In this document: positions 31,472 to 45,200 of the stretch, one piece after another
How positions within the stretch are numbered: position 1 is the first letter of the stretch
Layout of the letters: each line of letters begins with the position of its first letter
From: Drosophila persimilis
Lineage: Eukaryota; Arthropoda; Insecta; Diptera; Drosophilidae
NCBI RefSeq assembly: GCF_003286085.1
Contig: NW_020825288.1
Coordinates: 8,246,001-8,310,000 of the forward strand
Length of the DNA: 64,000 bases
Direction of reading: 5' to 3'
Notes under the pieces: generated by a model
Seen by the model: the letters and a program-made list of their open reading frames with translations, nothing else
Database searches by the model: none
Told to the model about the DNA's origin: nothing
Position numbers and translations under genes: made by a program

Positions 31472-33070
31472 ACTACGTAAAAGCTATGGAGAAGCAAGAC
31501 TGGAAAAGCTAGTGGGGGAAATGTGGAGGAAGCTCATCTGTTTGCTATGCTTCTGTTCGTACGTTTCGTGTTTTCGTTGCATGTTTTCCCTGGCAGTCCA
31601 AAGGTTGCCCGGGGACAGTTTTTGATGGATTATAAGCAATCTTGTAATCATTGCTGCCCACACTCCTGTCCATGCTTCGCATTCCCCGAGTGCATTCCGG
31701 TTGGTAATTAATCTGCCACCCATCTGGGAAAACATTCCAATTAACACGGAGAATCTGTTGCCATTAGCACTACACCACCAGCAAAAAGACTAATTATATA
31801 ATCAGCCAGCAACAGCAACGGCAACGGCAACAGCAACAGCAACAGCAACAGCAACCTGTGTGGATGCCGCTGCTCCTTCAAGGCTATTCTTATTGTTGTT
31901 GGTCAGGGCTGTGTTGTGGTGCCCAGTTCCTCATGGCAGCAGCAGGCCCCCAGAACCTTACGTAGTCACCGTATGGCCTGATCTATGCCTTGCAGACACA
32001 GAATATACATAATCCAAATTAATTTCCACTCGCTCTGCGCATAACTTGTTTTCGAACTTCTTGTCCGACAACTTAAGTATATGGAAATTGTATTCTCCAA
32101 ACTGAGTGTGATGTTAATGATGTTGTTGTTGTTGTTGCTGTTGCTGTTGCTGTTGTCGGTTGCCGTGTGGTGGGGGATATTCTTTGTTTACAAAAATAGT
32201 TGACTGCTTGTTGAGTTCAAACAAACAGTGGAGCGGATACTTAAAGTTGTTTATCAGCAATTTCCACATACGAAACAAACAATTAAGGCTGATATCTGGG
32301 ATATTTCTGTGATTTATGGGTCACAATCAGTCGGAATGATAGGCGCCCTTCCCCGTCATTCATTGTCCGGAAGAGTGCATCTACTTTTGACCTACTCAGG
32401 GAACGACCTTCTGATAGTGCATTGCTTATCTGCCAGTCCACCCATAAATGGGCTGGCTGAAATAAATTATCGTTTAATGGCGCACTTTCCTTGCTTCTGA
32501 CCTTTTTCGTGCATACGACAGATGTTTTTTTTTTTTTAGGTAATTTTATGGTTTTAACTTTTTCTTTATTTTTGTTTTAAACTTTTTTTTGTTTCTTTTT
32601 CAAGTATATTCAGTAGAACAAAATCTAAATGCCTATCTAATCGGTGAATTTAGTTCTTGAACCTGAAGAATACACATGTCTGCCATTGGTCTGGGGTAAT
32701 CAATCGAAACAGGGCAGACGTGATGGGAAAATGGCCTGTAGTACATAGATACGCGTATGTATCCGTATTTAAGTGTGTGCTGGGATAGGCAAACTTGTGT
32801 CGTCAGATTTGTATTGTGATGTTCCCTGATGTGATTGTATTGTGATGTTTGTTCCAGTTTATTGCACACTTTGCCCAACAATAGCGAGGACAAACAGGTG
32901 AATTACTGCTCTATTCGACCGTGCAATCTCACATCGCATTGCCGCTTACATTTCACGTGGCTGCAGCATGCGACACTTTAATTAGCATTCCGATTCCGAG
33001 AGCCCCCCCTGCGTGTGGTGTCGGCCTCTATGCTGGGACTGGACAGGCGGCAGAGACCTGCTCCACCGTG

Positions 33071-33101
<31 letters not shown>

Positions 33102-35640
33102 CCAACGCAGCTCGATCAAAAATGCTGAATAGTAGCCAATTTCCAGCTAACAAATGCGCGACTGTTTTAGCACCACAAGACAGCAGACGCTCAACGGTAA
33201 GCGATAAACGATAAACGATAAACGATAAACAGCTACAAAGACAGATATTACGGAAACCCTTTTGGGATGTCTGTGCTTTGGATGTGCAACGTTCACTGAT
33301 AAACGGCTGCGAATGCATTTGGGATTTGCGATAAAAGCGAACGACGACTGGACAAAGTCCACGCGGCGCATGAGTCATCCCCCCTCTTCCCGTGCAGCTG
33401 GGCCAGAGTTCGGCTTGTGCATACGCCCTGTTGGCCAATCGACAGACACACTTGGATTGGCGCACAAGCATGACAAAGACATGGTCAAATGCCAGCGATG
33501 CTTGCGGCTTGTGGACACAATACGAGTATGTTGCACAATGAAATTTGCGCTTCTTGTCGATTGAAATTAGATAAGACGCCCAGGCGTAGCAGCCTGGGCC
33601 ACAGCTACCCACCGCACACTTGCATACAGTTCAGGCACAATTCAATTTCCCATCTGCATACCCGAGCGTATACTAGAGAGAGAGGAGGTTCCATTGTGTA
33701 CTAGTGCCCCTCCGGCACCGCCTCCTCGCCTCCCGCGGCTCGCATAACAATGGGACGAGCACTTGAGTGAGTTTATCTGTGCATTTGCATTTTATACACC
33801 GCATCGGGCATACCAAGTGCTGTCAATCAAAGGAGTTCACAACCCCCTCAATTGGGTGAGGAGGCAAATACTTAAGCGCGAAATGTGCGCGATGTGTGGA
33901 GGAAAGGAAAGGAAAGGAAAGTTCTACCTAGATAAGACAGAGTCTGACTGCCCTTTGTACCATATCTGCATGCAATTAATTAACGGAATTTCCATAAAAT
34001 CAATTTGTTAGGCTAATCCATAAGCGAGTATCGTACGATACTGCGACACTATCAGTGCTTGGCATTAGATTAAAGACAGGACAGCCAGAAAAAGATACTT
34101 TCTTGGCATTCAATTAGCCAGACAACAAACAAACATTTCCATTGAAACAATGAACGATAAGCGAACGATGTGCCAAATGAATTGAACTTTTGTGTCTTGC
34201 CGTTTGCCAGCCATTAGACCAGGCCCGACAATTGACCGGCTTTGACGCACTGCAGCACCCGGCCACAGCCACAGCCACTTGATGGGCAAAAGTATTTTCA
34301 TTAATTCAAAACCACTGAGAGTGCACTCGAGCCCCTCCTCTAGGGGTGGACAACCACAGCCAGGCCTCGAACGTCGGCAGAGGCAGAGCCACAGGCAGAG
34401 CCACAGGCAGAGGCAGAGGCATCGGTCTGGGCTGCGCCAAGGTGCCGCTGTGCCGCTGTGCCCGCTACGCTGCAGTGTTGCTTTGATTTTCCTGGCGAGA
34501 GGACTGCACTGCCACAGCCGCGGGTGCCGCATCAGCCTCAAGTGTGTGTGTGTGTCGTCTGTTTGTTCGAGAAAATCAAGTGTAAGTTGAGCTCCAATCT
34601 TCCATGGGGACGGGACTGTCGACTGTGCTGTCAAGTTGTGAGATTTCATAATAGTACTTGCTATTGCGGGTGTGATTTTTCCCCATTGGAAACTGGAAGA
34701 GTTCGGGGCTGCCCCTGTTGGGGACCTGCATATACTTGTTAAAACGCAAAGGCATTTGCAGCATACTGCCACATTTTGTGTGGCTATAAATAGCATCAGT
34801 CGCACAGCACAAAGCAATGGGGAATGTCTTCCCGCTGTTTTCCGACATGCAACGGCCTTTCAGGCCTCCCCCCTCTGTTCTTTTGTTTTCCTTCAAACCG
34901 ACACGACGACCCTCAACTTGAACCTTTTGCTGGCTGCCACCAAGTGGAGCCATAGCGGGACGAGAGGCACGTCACCAACTAACATTATGCGGCATACCAT
35001 TTGACATCATCTAATTGGATTGTAATTGCGGGGGAGGACGGAGGTGGAGGTATCCGAGCATTCGTCATAAGTATCGCTGCGGTTATTTGCGGCTAACCAT
35101 CAGCAGTAACCATCATTAGGCAACGGACAGGTGGTGTTGTGGGCGCACGTACTCGATTCTGATATAGATTCGATTCGTTATAAGTAGCCTGAGTCTTATT
35201 ACTTTCATTCGGTTGATTCGATTTGGATATTTGGTTTTCGTTTAGTTGTCTTTCTGAATTGTGTTGTTGTTGAAAGTTAAATAGAAGCGCGATCTTATCG
35301 GAGGTCGCCTCAAAATTCTGTCACTGGTCCCACGTGTCGCACTGGCAAACGTCAAGTGAATGTGGATTTATTTATAGCCTGGCTGGCTCTTTGCTTGCCC
35401 TCTTCGTTTACAGAGAAGAGAGCTAGCGTGACCTTGACCAGATTGTTTTAGAATAGCGTCCCGCCCCCAAGCCCCAGCGCCGAACGCCCAACCACCAACC
35501 AACAACCCATTGGCATTGATAAACGTAGCCGAACCATTCCCGTTCATTGTAAGAACGCATTTGATTAAAAGTAAATTTTGCATTTAAATTACAGCTTGTG
35601 CTGCCTTGCGACATGTTGGGCTCTGACTAATTGGCCCTCA
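30561..35640. other. 5-kb microsatellite-rich gene-free stretch
   Basis: Holds a (GA)n tract (31441-31469) and CAACAG repeats (31800-31858) facing TTG/CTG repeats (32117-32160). Also present are T-runs near 32527 and 32587, (GGCT)n (33072-33100), (ATAAACG)n (33204-33231), (GGAAA)n (33900-33920) and CAGAGGCA-type repeats (34378-34420). Long open frames at 33028-33612 and 34110-34817 on the - strand have low-complexity, reading-bias character and no domain. I see no gene. Confidence 0.45.
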
Positions 35641-35728
35641 GCCAGTCCACTGAGAGCTGAAAGCTGAAAGCTGAAAGCTGAAAGCAGCCTCTGCCGCAGC
35701 ATCGGGCATCGTCAGCAGCATTTTGGCA

Positions 35729-38166
35729 ATGTTTGCCAGAGGATCTGCCCCAGCCCCTGAATCGTACGGCAGCAACGAACATGCCACTGCAGTCGCAGTC
35801 GCAATCACAGTCCCAGCGGAGATAGAAAAACTCAGAAACAGCAGAAACAGAAACAGAAGCCCCAGCGATAAGGGAACAGACCCCTCACCGCTGCAGGAAA
35901 TCGATGAGCATTACGTCTGCGACATTGCCATGATGAGAATCGGTGGAGAGGAGGCGGTGGCGGCGGCAGCTGGGATGGTGATGGGCCTGTCGACCAGACT
36001 GTCAACTGTCGATGACTCAGAATTGCCGAACGAGCCCGTTCCGGAGAATGAAATCCACGCCACCAACAAAGAAAGTACAAATGATGAAGCGAACGAGCTG
36101 GAAATCGATCGGCAGGAAGAGGAGCAGGTGGTCAGCGAACTGGTGCGATCGAGTAGCGCCGGTGCCCTGATGGAGGGGTATGTTGCACACCACAGATCAC
36201 ACGATAGATTGCCTAATCATAAACCAAAACCGTTCTTATATTCAATCAGGGACAGCAACAACGGCGGCAGCATGCGAGTGGTGTTTGGGATACTGGTGCG
36301 TCTGGTGCTGCCACTGGCGAATGGTGTGGCGCGAGGCATCCAGGGGATTCGAGATGTTCGTGTGCTGCGCGTGCTGCAGAATCTGGCCTCCAGCAGGCAG
36401 GCACTGACCCATCTGGTGGCCTTTGCCGCCAACACAATTTCAATGAACCTGTCCTCAGTGCAGGGTAAGTGTTTGCCTCGCATTAAAGTCCCCTATATCG
36501 CTCAACAAACCCTTGGTTATTCCACAGTTTCGAATCGCCTGGGACCGCTGCTTAAGCTGCTCAAAAAGCGCAAGTCGCAGGATTGCCTGGAGAGTCTTCC
36601 CGACACCCTGAGTGCGCCCAGCTCACCCTCGACACCCTGTAGTCCGATGCAAGGTCCGCCAATTTTTGCGGTGCGCTCGGATGCACCCAGCTGTTGCACC
36701 ATCAACATACTGGCCGAGCCGCCACCCGGCGAGCCCATTCGAGCCGACATTGTGCTGGTCCATGGTCTGCACGGATCGCTGGTGAACACCTGGAAGCAGG
36801 GACTCTGGCAGAACGATCGCAAGCCGGTGGAGTTCGAGCGTCCGCCACGGCCGCCAGTTCGGCCGCCGAAGCGACCTCGCCATTCCCGCAGCGCAGCCAT
36901 TCATCCAGCGCCCAGACAGAAGAGGGCCAAATTTACCTCCCTGAACCGCTTGCCGGACACCGCCGATGATTTTCCCGTGCAACAGAGGGTGCAGCTGCAG
37001 CAGCCAGCGGAAACGCCCTCAGAAGAGTTCAATTTCAATGCTTCCGATAGCGATGACACCGAGGAGTGAGTAACACCCCATTGCTACTTACTTGTCTTCA
37101 ATTAACAACGTGTGTTCTGCAGCTATGCCTACGTGTGCGGTGACCCCGAGGACATTCAGATCTGCGAGGGAATCGAGTACAGTTTTCCGACGTTCCGCCT
37201 GCGAATGCAGGACAACAGTCGCCTCCGACAGGGCGAACTGGAGTCCATGCTCAACGGAGGTGGCAATGAGAACAACACCGAGGAATCCAGTCAGCGGCCG
37301 CTTTCCCCAGTTTCTTCCAGTGCTACAACGCGCAAGTCTAGCAGAAAGCAGAGCAAGCCCTCGCCCAACGATCCAAACTACTCCACATGCTGGCCCGGCG
37401 ACTGGCTGCCTCTGGACTGTCCTGGAGTTCGGGTCATAGCCATCAACTACACCACCGACCCGTACCTGTGGCGTCCGCTGTGGAAGAGAAAGGAGCCGCG
37501 CTCCAACTTGTTCCAGCGCTCCCGCGAAATGGCCGAGTTACTCATCCAGCATCGCGTTGGACACGGACATCCCATCATCTACGTGGGCCACTCGAAGGGC
37601 GGTCTGTTCATCAAGCAGCTAATTGTGGATGCCTGGGAGAGTGGGCGTTCCGCCATGACCCCACTCTGGCGCTCAGCCCGCGGCTGCTTCTTCTACTCGG
37701 TGCCGCATCGTGGCTCCCATTTGGCTAGCATCAAGGCGCCCCTGTTATCGCGTTCCGTGGAGCTCCTAGAGATTGAGAAAAGTAAGGAGCCCTGAAGGAA
37801 CTCCGAGTGTAAAATGGAATAATGAGTATATTTTCCAACAGATAACAAGTATCTCTTGGACCTGCATCGGCGGTTTGCTGGGCTGTATCATATGGGTCAT
37901 CTGAAGATCGAGGTGTTTAGTTTTGTGGAGACGGCCCTGACGCTCATGTCAGTGCTTTACCTACGCATTGTGGGCGTGGATTCGGCAGGTGAGTCTTTAT
38001 CTTTTCATTTCACTGTATGATAGTGTATTAATATCCATATTCAACAGATCCTGGGTTCGGTGATGTGTGCGGCATACGCCTGGATCACCGGGAGATATGC
38101 AAACCACGTGGACGTGATTGTATATTGTACAAAGAACTGGTGAAAATGATTGAAAAGGTGTGCTAA
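35729..38166 (+). CDS. SERAC1-like alpha/beta serine hydrolase
   Basis: Six exons: 35729-36177, 36250-36464, 36528-37065, 37123-37781, 37842-37988 and 38048-38166; 708 residues. All introns are GT-AG (53-72 bp) with matching phases. The N-terminal 150 residues are low complexity and acidic. A hydrophobic patch (MRVVFGILVRLVLPLANGVA, about 157-176) could be a membrane anchor. The hydrolase begins at IRADIVLVHGLHGS (oxyanion region, His about 300). The nucleophile elbow GHSKGG has Ser558. FFYSVPHRGSHLA and FVETALTL follow, as in SERAC1. A Ser/Arg insert (about 330-380) and a Ser-rich loop (about 430-460) lengthen it. Human SERAC1 acts in phosphatidylglycerol remodelling at mitochondria/ER contacts; the fly role is inferred. 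The start codon is uncertain: the ATG context is poor and an upstream exon may supply the true N-terminus. Confidence 0.85.
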
Positions 38167-41100
38167 GGTGTCTTCAATCACTTGAGGAGCATACATAATT
38201 TATTGTACGAGGACCTGATATTGCTGTAATCGATATGTGAATAAGATGGCCAACTGTGAGGATGCCACGATAATTACGCGTACCTAAATGTGATGCGTGT
38301 TAGAACGTCGTTTTGTTTTTAATAGTGCATAGCATATTGAATATTTTCGCTAATTTTTTTACATAATTCGCTTTATCCGTAGCTCAAGTTAGTTATACAC
38401 GTTTTGTTGTTTCTAGTTTAGGTCCCATACAATGTCCTATCCGAACAGGTTAGAGGCACGCTTAAGCATCAATGATAATTTTCTTTGCAATTTTTTGTGA
38501 TCGATTGTGATCCATCTTGTGGCACTTCGTTGTGATGTTACCACGATCCCCGGTAAATACATTATTGATATTGTACCATCTATATATGTATATATACATT
38601 TAGTTATCGCTAGATCTATGAATGTCTATATCTAAAAGTAAAATCCTACACCTCTGTAAAACGTTACCAACGACTACAACAAATGAATGTACTATACATA
38701 TGTATATGTGAATTTCCAGATTACTAAACCAATCGATGTTTTATACCTATTTGATAAGTGTGTGAATTCTAATAAAAATCCATCATCGAAGATCATATTT
38801 GATAAAACAAAGAAAAGATGGTATTTAAAGAGGGGAGGGACAGGAAGCCTATCCAAATTTCCTATCAGATATATCCAGATAGTAATCTCAGATGTCAACG
38901 AACCTCCAGCACTAGAGTATCTTTCGCATACTATCTTTATCTTACAGATTGCTGATGTAAATAGACTTACATTTGATACATGCAGATGTACATTTTACAC
39001 GTATTCTACACATTGCAACATCCTCCAAAAATATGCTACACGATTCACATGTATATGTCGTGTAGAATTACATGACCATTGTCAGCCTCCACGATAGACC
39101 TTTCTTTGTCATGGAAGAAAATAATAATTAATTAATTAATCAACATTATCCCATTATTAGCCAAATAAATAAAACACCATTTTGTATGTTTTCCATCATA
39201 ACTTAGTTTTTAGTATATTTTTCCAATAGTTAAGGTTGCTTTCATTTCTTGTGTTCTGCTTTGCCATCAAATCTTCTGTATTCTCTAAACAAACATCGAG
39301 AGCTTCGTTACACTTTTCGTTTAGACTCTTTAGCCTGGCCAATAGCCAATTGCCTTATGCTCTGGCTAGTTGGTTGGTTGGTAATTGCCAATTTCTGTTT
39401 TTGCATCGAAAACTTTAACACGAACCGTTGGCAGCTTAGGTGTGCTACAAATAATTAATTTTGCTTGCATATACAATGCATATAAATTGCATAAAAAATA
39501 CATTAGTTTTTTGTTTCGTTTGCTCCGTTCCGTTTGGTTTCAGTTATGTTCTTTTTATGGATAGTTCGTTCAAAAAAAGGAAACCAAGCCTAAATACTTT
39601 TACAAAATTTAGTTACTTGCCACTCTACTAATGAGGTATACAAAATGCGGGCTTAAATGCAAACTAAAATTACAAAAATAATATAATATAAACGATATAT
39701 GTATAGTATAGTATAGTATACTATCGTAGACTTAGTAGAAAGTGTGTGCTAGGAGCAGCAGCTTTGCCAAAGATTCATTCGAACATATGTAATCATGGTT
39801 TCGCCTTACAATTTTAGTGGACTTTTAGTTATTGGTTTTGGTTTGGTTTGGTTTCCGTGGGCCAAAAACCGTTGCAAAATTCGCAATACGCACTTCTCTG
39901 TCATCCTAATCATTAATTTTATTTCCATTATCTGTTTATTGTTTTTGCGCTTAAATAATTTAAACATTTATCACATCCACTTACACGGCGATCACAATCG
40001 CAGCTATTTTACTTAATTTCTCTCGATCTTCCTTCTCCATCTCCATCTCCTTTTCCTTCCTAACATTTCGTTTCCAAACACGTAATACATACATATCGAT
40101 TCTCTTATGCCTAATTATATATTTTGTAGTACATACATTTTTCTCATGTTGCCTTTTTGTTGCATATAATATAGTATTAGTTAATTTTTTTTGTCGTATG
40201 CTTAATTTTTTGTAACGTTTAAAATGTTCTCTTCTTCGTATTTTATTTTTTTTAGGAATTTTGAGTTTTTCTTTTGCGGAATATTCTTTTCGTTTCATCT
40301 TTTTGTTTTGGTTTAAATGCCTTTGTTTTTGGAACACTGGAAATACACCATATAAACGGTTGTTAAACTTATTCGGCTGTACATCTATAACATCGATCAT
40401 TGAGTTTGGAAATGCAGAGTCTGTGTGGCTTTTTTTTTCAGTATGAACACAAATAAGATTCTTGTTTATCTTGTTGTTGTTGCTATTATTGTTGGCTAAA
40501 TGGTAAATGGTCTATGCCACCCAACTGGGTGTTGTTGCAGGGTAATGGCTGTTTTTTTTTGTATGGAAAGGTACTATTGTTTATAGTTGCTGGTTGGTTT
40601 CTTGCCTCAGGGATCCTCTAGGGTTTTGCTTTAGCTATTTATTTATGTATGTATGTATTTTTGTTGTTGTTGGTATTGCACTTAGACTCTAAATACGTAT
40701 ACAGTTTACAGTTACAGTTTTCAAACACACACATTTTCTTCAATCATATAGCGCATATGTATGTATGTGTATATATATTTTCATATTTTCATTATTTAAA
40801 GTTTCTCTCTAATTGGTGTTCACGAGTTTTGTTGTTCTCTGTGTGTGTGTTGTCTGTCTGTGTGTGTGTGTGTGTGTGGTGCATACGTCTGTGGAATGTT
40901 TAGATATTTTCTGTATTTATATATTTATGTGTTTGTGTCTCATTTTTCACACTAAACAACAATTCACAAAATACACTGTCATAGTTTTATCCTGGCTGTT
41001 TGCGTGTCTACTACTTTTAACTTGTTCTCTTTTCTCTATGCTTATCAAAAATAATATCATGGTATGTGAGTTAGGAGTAGGGGGGCATGTATGAATTGTG

Positions 41101-41243
41101 GGTGTGTGTGTTTTGGCGTTGTTGGTTTTTTTTTTTTTGTACAAACGAGGTACGGTTGCTGAATCGAATATACAATACAGTAAGGATGCTATGGATTCTG
41201 TGGCCTGATTCTATATATGGTATACTTTATGTACTTATATAAT

Positions 41244-41274
<31 letters not shown>

Positions 41275-42290
41275 ATGTTGTGTTTATAGCTATAGAGAGC
41301 ACAGAGAAATAAGAATGCAAAAATGAATATAATCAGGTACATTTGATATATCGGTTGTATAAAAAAAAAAAACAAAAACAAAAAGTTCAGCAGTAAAAAT
41401 ATGCGGAAATTAAATATTTAGTTGTATGTAGAGGTGTGCATGTATCAAATAAGAATACAAATACTCGTACAAATATGGTTTACATTACGTTTTAAATCGG
41501 TGAATCGATGTGAACACTTGTGACTATTGTGGTTTTGAGTGTGGGTGTGGCTGTGGCTGTGGTTGGGTGGGTGTGTGTGTGTGGGCTATTGCAATGTGTG
41601 TGTGTGGTTTCTGTTTGGCTTGTTGTATAAATATATGTGTATCTGTAATTGTGTGTGTGGCTGTAATTGAATCTTTGCGGCAGTCCGGGTTACCAGTAGA
41701 TTGCTAAATGTAGTACATAATTACTAGTGACAAATAATTGTCATGCATTAACATGTCTATGCATGTTTTCGTATCGGTATCGGTATGCAACAATAAATTA
41801 TGGTTTTTTCTATTGTATTTTATGCATGTTTGAAGACGTTACATATAATCAAAATTAGCCTCAATTAACGAACAAAAAAAAAACAAACAAAAACTAAAAC
41901 AAATACAAAATACAGTAAAAAATATATATGTATAGTAAAATATCGCGAGACACAAAAGCCTATAGCTTAAAACTTAGCGTATATGTATATGTATGTATAG
42001 ATGTATGTGCATGTGTTTGTGTGTGTGGGTGTGTGTATAAATATCATCCTTATCGAATCATTTCTCCCATAGTTCCAGTTTTTCAATTATTAAATATCCT
42101 ACATTTATAAAATGTATGCTCTATAAATGCTTATCATCCTCATCCTCATCCTTAATTGTCTTTTGGAATGTTTCGAGCTGTGAATGTGGTGGTTTCCTTA
42201 CTCCTCTCTCTCTCTCTCTCTCTCTCTTTGTAGCTTCATAAAAATACTTTTGCTTGGCGTGGCGGCGGGTCTGCTGCCCTGTGGCTGTGG
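38167..42290. other. Convergent 3' region of SERAC1-like and Ig-receptor genes
   Basis: About 4.1 kb of AT-rich sequence with (GT)n and (TG)n tracts (40840-40880, 41250-41272, 41520-41610) and a (CT)n tract (42204-42229). Candidate poly(A) signals AATAAATAAA lie at 39164-39173 (+ strand, one kb past the SERAC1-like stop). No coding gene is seen. It probably comprises the long 3' UTRs of the two convergent genes. A possible alternative last exon for the receptor at 42121-42177 is discussed separately. Confidence 0.5.
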
Positions 42291-42292
42291 CC

Positions 42293-45200
42293 TCACCCAT
42301 TGGGATCCACCTGGGCCCGGCGATGGACCACTGTCGCCGCTGGCCACGGCTGCTTACTCATGGCCACCTGGCCACTGGCTGTGGCCGTGGCTGTGGCTGT
42401 GGCAGTGGTTGTGTTGTCAACGGATGCCACAGACGATGCCTGTGGTCCGTTGGCAGGAACTATGGATGCATTGTGGCTGAACGAGATCGGATTGCCATTG
42501 CCTCGCTGGCGATCCTTTGGCTGGCCGGCAGCCGGCCTCTTCTTCTGACTGTTGTTGCTGCTGCTGCCGTTGTTGTTGTTGCTGCCGCTGCTGCTGCTGC
42601 TGCTACTGTTGTTGTATTTGGTGGAGGCATTGGCGGCGGCTGACCTTGCCTGCTTGGTCATGTCGGCGGGTAACTTGAAACCATTCGTGAGACAGACGAC
42701 TGCATACTCGTGCTCCGAGGTGGGTGTCAGGGTGGCGGCCGCCTCCTCCTCGGCCAGCAGACAGATGCCATCGTTGGAATTCGAATGGCGCACAAAGTTC
42801 GTGTGGAATTGCTTCTTGCTGCTGCCGTTGCTGCTGCTGCTGGCACTGCTGCTGCTGAGGCTGCCGCTGCGTCGTGCACTGGCACTACCACTGCCCCCAC
42901 CGGCCACCCCCAGCCCGGTTACGGTGGCTACCAGCGGCAGAGAGTTGGGCGGCACAGCCACCTCCAAGCAGCCGCCGCCGTCGCCGTTGGACGAGGAACA
43001 TTGTTTGGGGCCGCCCGCCCCCAGAGCCACGGCATTGGGCGGCGTGTGGCGGTAGGGAATGTAGAAGGCCTTGGCCTCCTGCAGCATGGCATCCTGCACC
43101 GTCTTGCGCTCAGGCGATCCCCCTCCGCACAGCGGCAGCTGCGACAGATTATGCACCCCGGCAATGCTCAGCTCCGAGTGTCCCTCGTGGGGCGGTAGCC
43201 GGGCGACGATCTGGACACTGCCATGGCCATTGGGCAGGTGGACGGCGGCAGCGTGTGCCGAGCTGGTCTGGTACTCCAGCGTGTGCTCCGGCAGCAGCTC
43301 GATGTGGTACCGCGAGCGGGGAATGAGCGTCTGCATCTCGTGGCAGTCCTGCTGCAGGGTCCCGCCACTGAGGCCGCCCGCACTGTCGCCGGGCATCCCA
43401 GAGGCGCTGCTCAGGTTCCCGAAATTAATGTCCGTCGGCGTGGTCAGGTGCGTGGGTCCCTGAACGCGGGCCTTGAACCGCCGCTGTTGCAGGATGATGA
43501 ACAGCGCAAAGATAATGACGCAGGCGATGGACAGCAGCGAACCGATCGCAATGCCGCTGTACACCTCCGAGCGGGACGAGGCTCGGTCCTCCTCCAGCAG
43601 ATTGTGGCTATTGCTGGCCATGTCGAAGTACATGGGCGCCCCCACGCCGGTCTCGCCCACCACGCGGACAGCCACATGGATTTTATCCGACACCGAGACA
43701 TTGGGAAACTGCGGAACAACAACGAACAGGAGAGGTCAAGGAAAGCCGCAAGAAATTCACCGTATACGCACCTTGTACGAGCAGACGCTGCACTCGAGCA
43801 CATTTGCCTCGTGCATGACACTGTCCAGGGTCCAGATAATGTTGTAGTGGTGCACCCGTCCATTGGGGTTCACTGGGGGCTCCCAGATCAGCTTCAGACC
43901 GTTCTGCTTGATCAGCTTTGAGTTGCTGATGGTGCCAGGGGCTGTTCGACAGAGATACAAATGATATATACAGCATATAGATACAAATTTATTCTCTTAC
44001 GATCCGGCAGGGTGCGAACGTCTATTTCGCCATAGAAGATGCGCGTCTTGCAGTTGTAGAAATGGAAATTGTACCGCTCGTTGGCACTGAGGCCGCTGAC
44101 CAGCAGCACAGAGTTGAAAATAGTGCGCTCCTGGCACTTGGACTCCTGATTGGTATTGTGCATGGGCTTCACCAAATGGCACTCGTACACGCACGTCTCG
44201 TTGAGGCTGTCCAGAAACTTGAAGGCCAGCGCCCGCGACTCCATGGTGGTCAGGCGAAACGGCATATTCGACTGCTCCGAGGTTCCATTCTCGATCTGCG
44301 GGACGAAAAAGAGATTCAGGCAAGACTTTAATAGGGTGCCCAGAAGCAAGGGTAATCCTCTCTACAGATGCTAGCGTGTTGCCTGCCACAGTACAGTCTA
44401 CTCACAATCTTCCACTGGACATAGCGAAAGTCCTGGCCGAGGAACTCGTTCTCGCTGGTGATGATCAGCACCCGCATCTTGATCCGCATGAAGCGCTGCA
44501 GCAGCATGCCCGTCACACTGGCATCCACCACCAGACTGAATATGTCCTCCTCCATTTCCAGCGTTAGATCGTCCACCTCGTTGTCGAGCACCTCGTGCTC
44601 TGCATTCCGGAGAACAGTGGCAGCGGCCGTCTGATTGAGGGGCTGTATGATGGTCAAATGGCGGCGCACTTCGTCCACCTTCTCCTCGACGGGCGACAGG
44701 GTGCCATGGAGGGGTCCGTTCAGCAGCTGGCTGGGATGCGGATGCGTGTGATTGATGGAGAACTGCAGAATGAAGTACTTCTTGTTGTCCAGCTCGGCCT
44801 GCGACCACTTCACATAGGTGTCATTGCCCAGGCCAATGGGACGCAGCATTACTTTGGGCAAAAATAACAAGAATTAGGGGATTCACGAGTCACGAGCACC
44901 AGTCCAGGGATATACTTACATCCCTGGGTGCAGCAGGTGACTGGCATACTGCGCAGCGAGCTGACAATCATTTGCTGTGGCACTGCCGTGCCGGAGCGCA
45001 CCTCGGAGGTGGGATACAGGAATCGTGTGATGAGGGCAAAGGGCCGATACACCGGCAGATTGGTGGAGATAACCACAAACGAGGTGTGATTCAGTTTCAT
45101 GGGGGCAAAGGAGGTCCAACTGTGCGGATTGCTGCGCACAATGTACACGACGAACATGGACTCCAGGGTGCTGCTGTCGAAGGTGATGTTGATGGTGTGG

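Noticed and set aside
33028..33612. 194-codon - strand open frame
   Set aside because: Contains translated (GGCT)n and (ATAAACG)n repeats; composition is low complexity and no domain or splice signals are recognisable.
34110..34817. 235-codon - strand open frame
   Set aside because: Its middle is translated CAGAGGCA-type repeat (LCLCLWLCLWLCL). No homology visible and no start context.
43223..43921. 232-codon open frame on the + strand
   Set aside because: Antisense of the receptor's last exons. It crosses the real intron 43709-43771 and has no family character.
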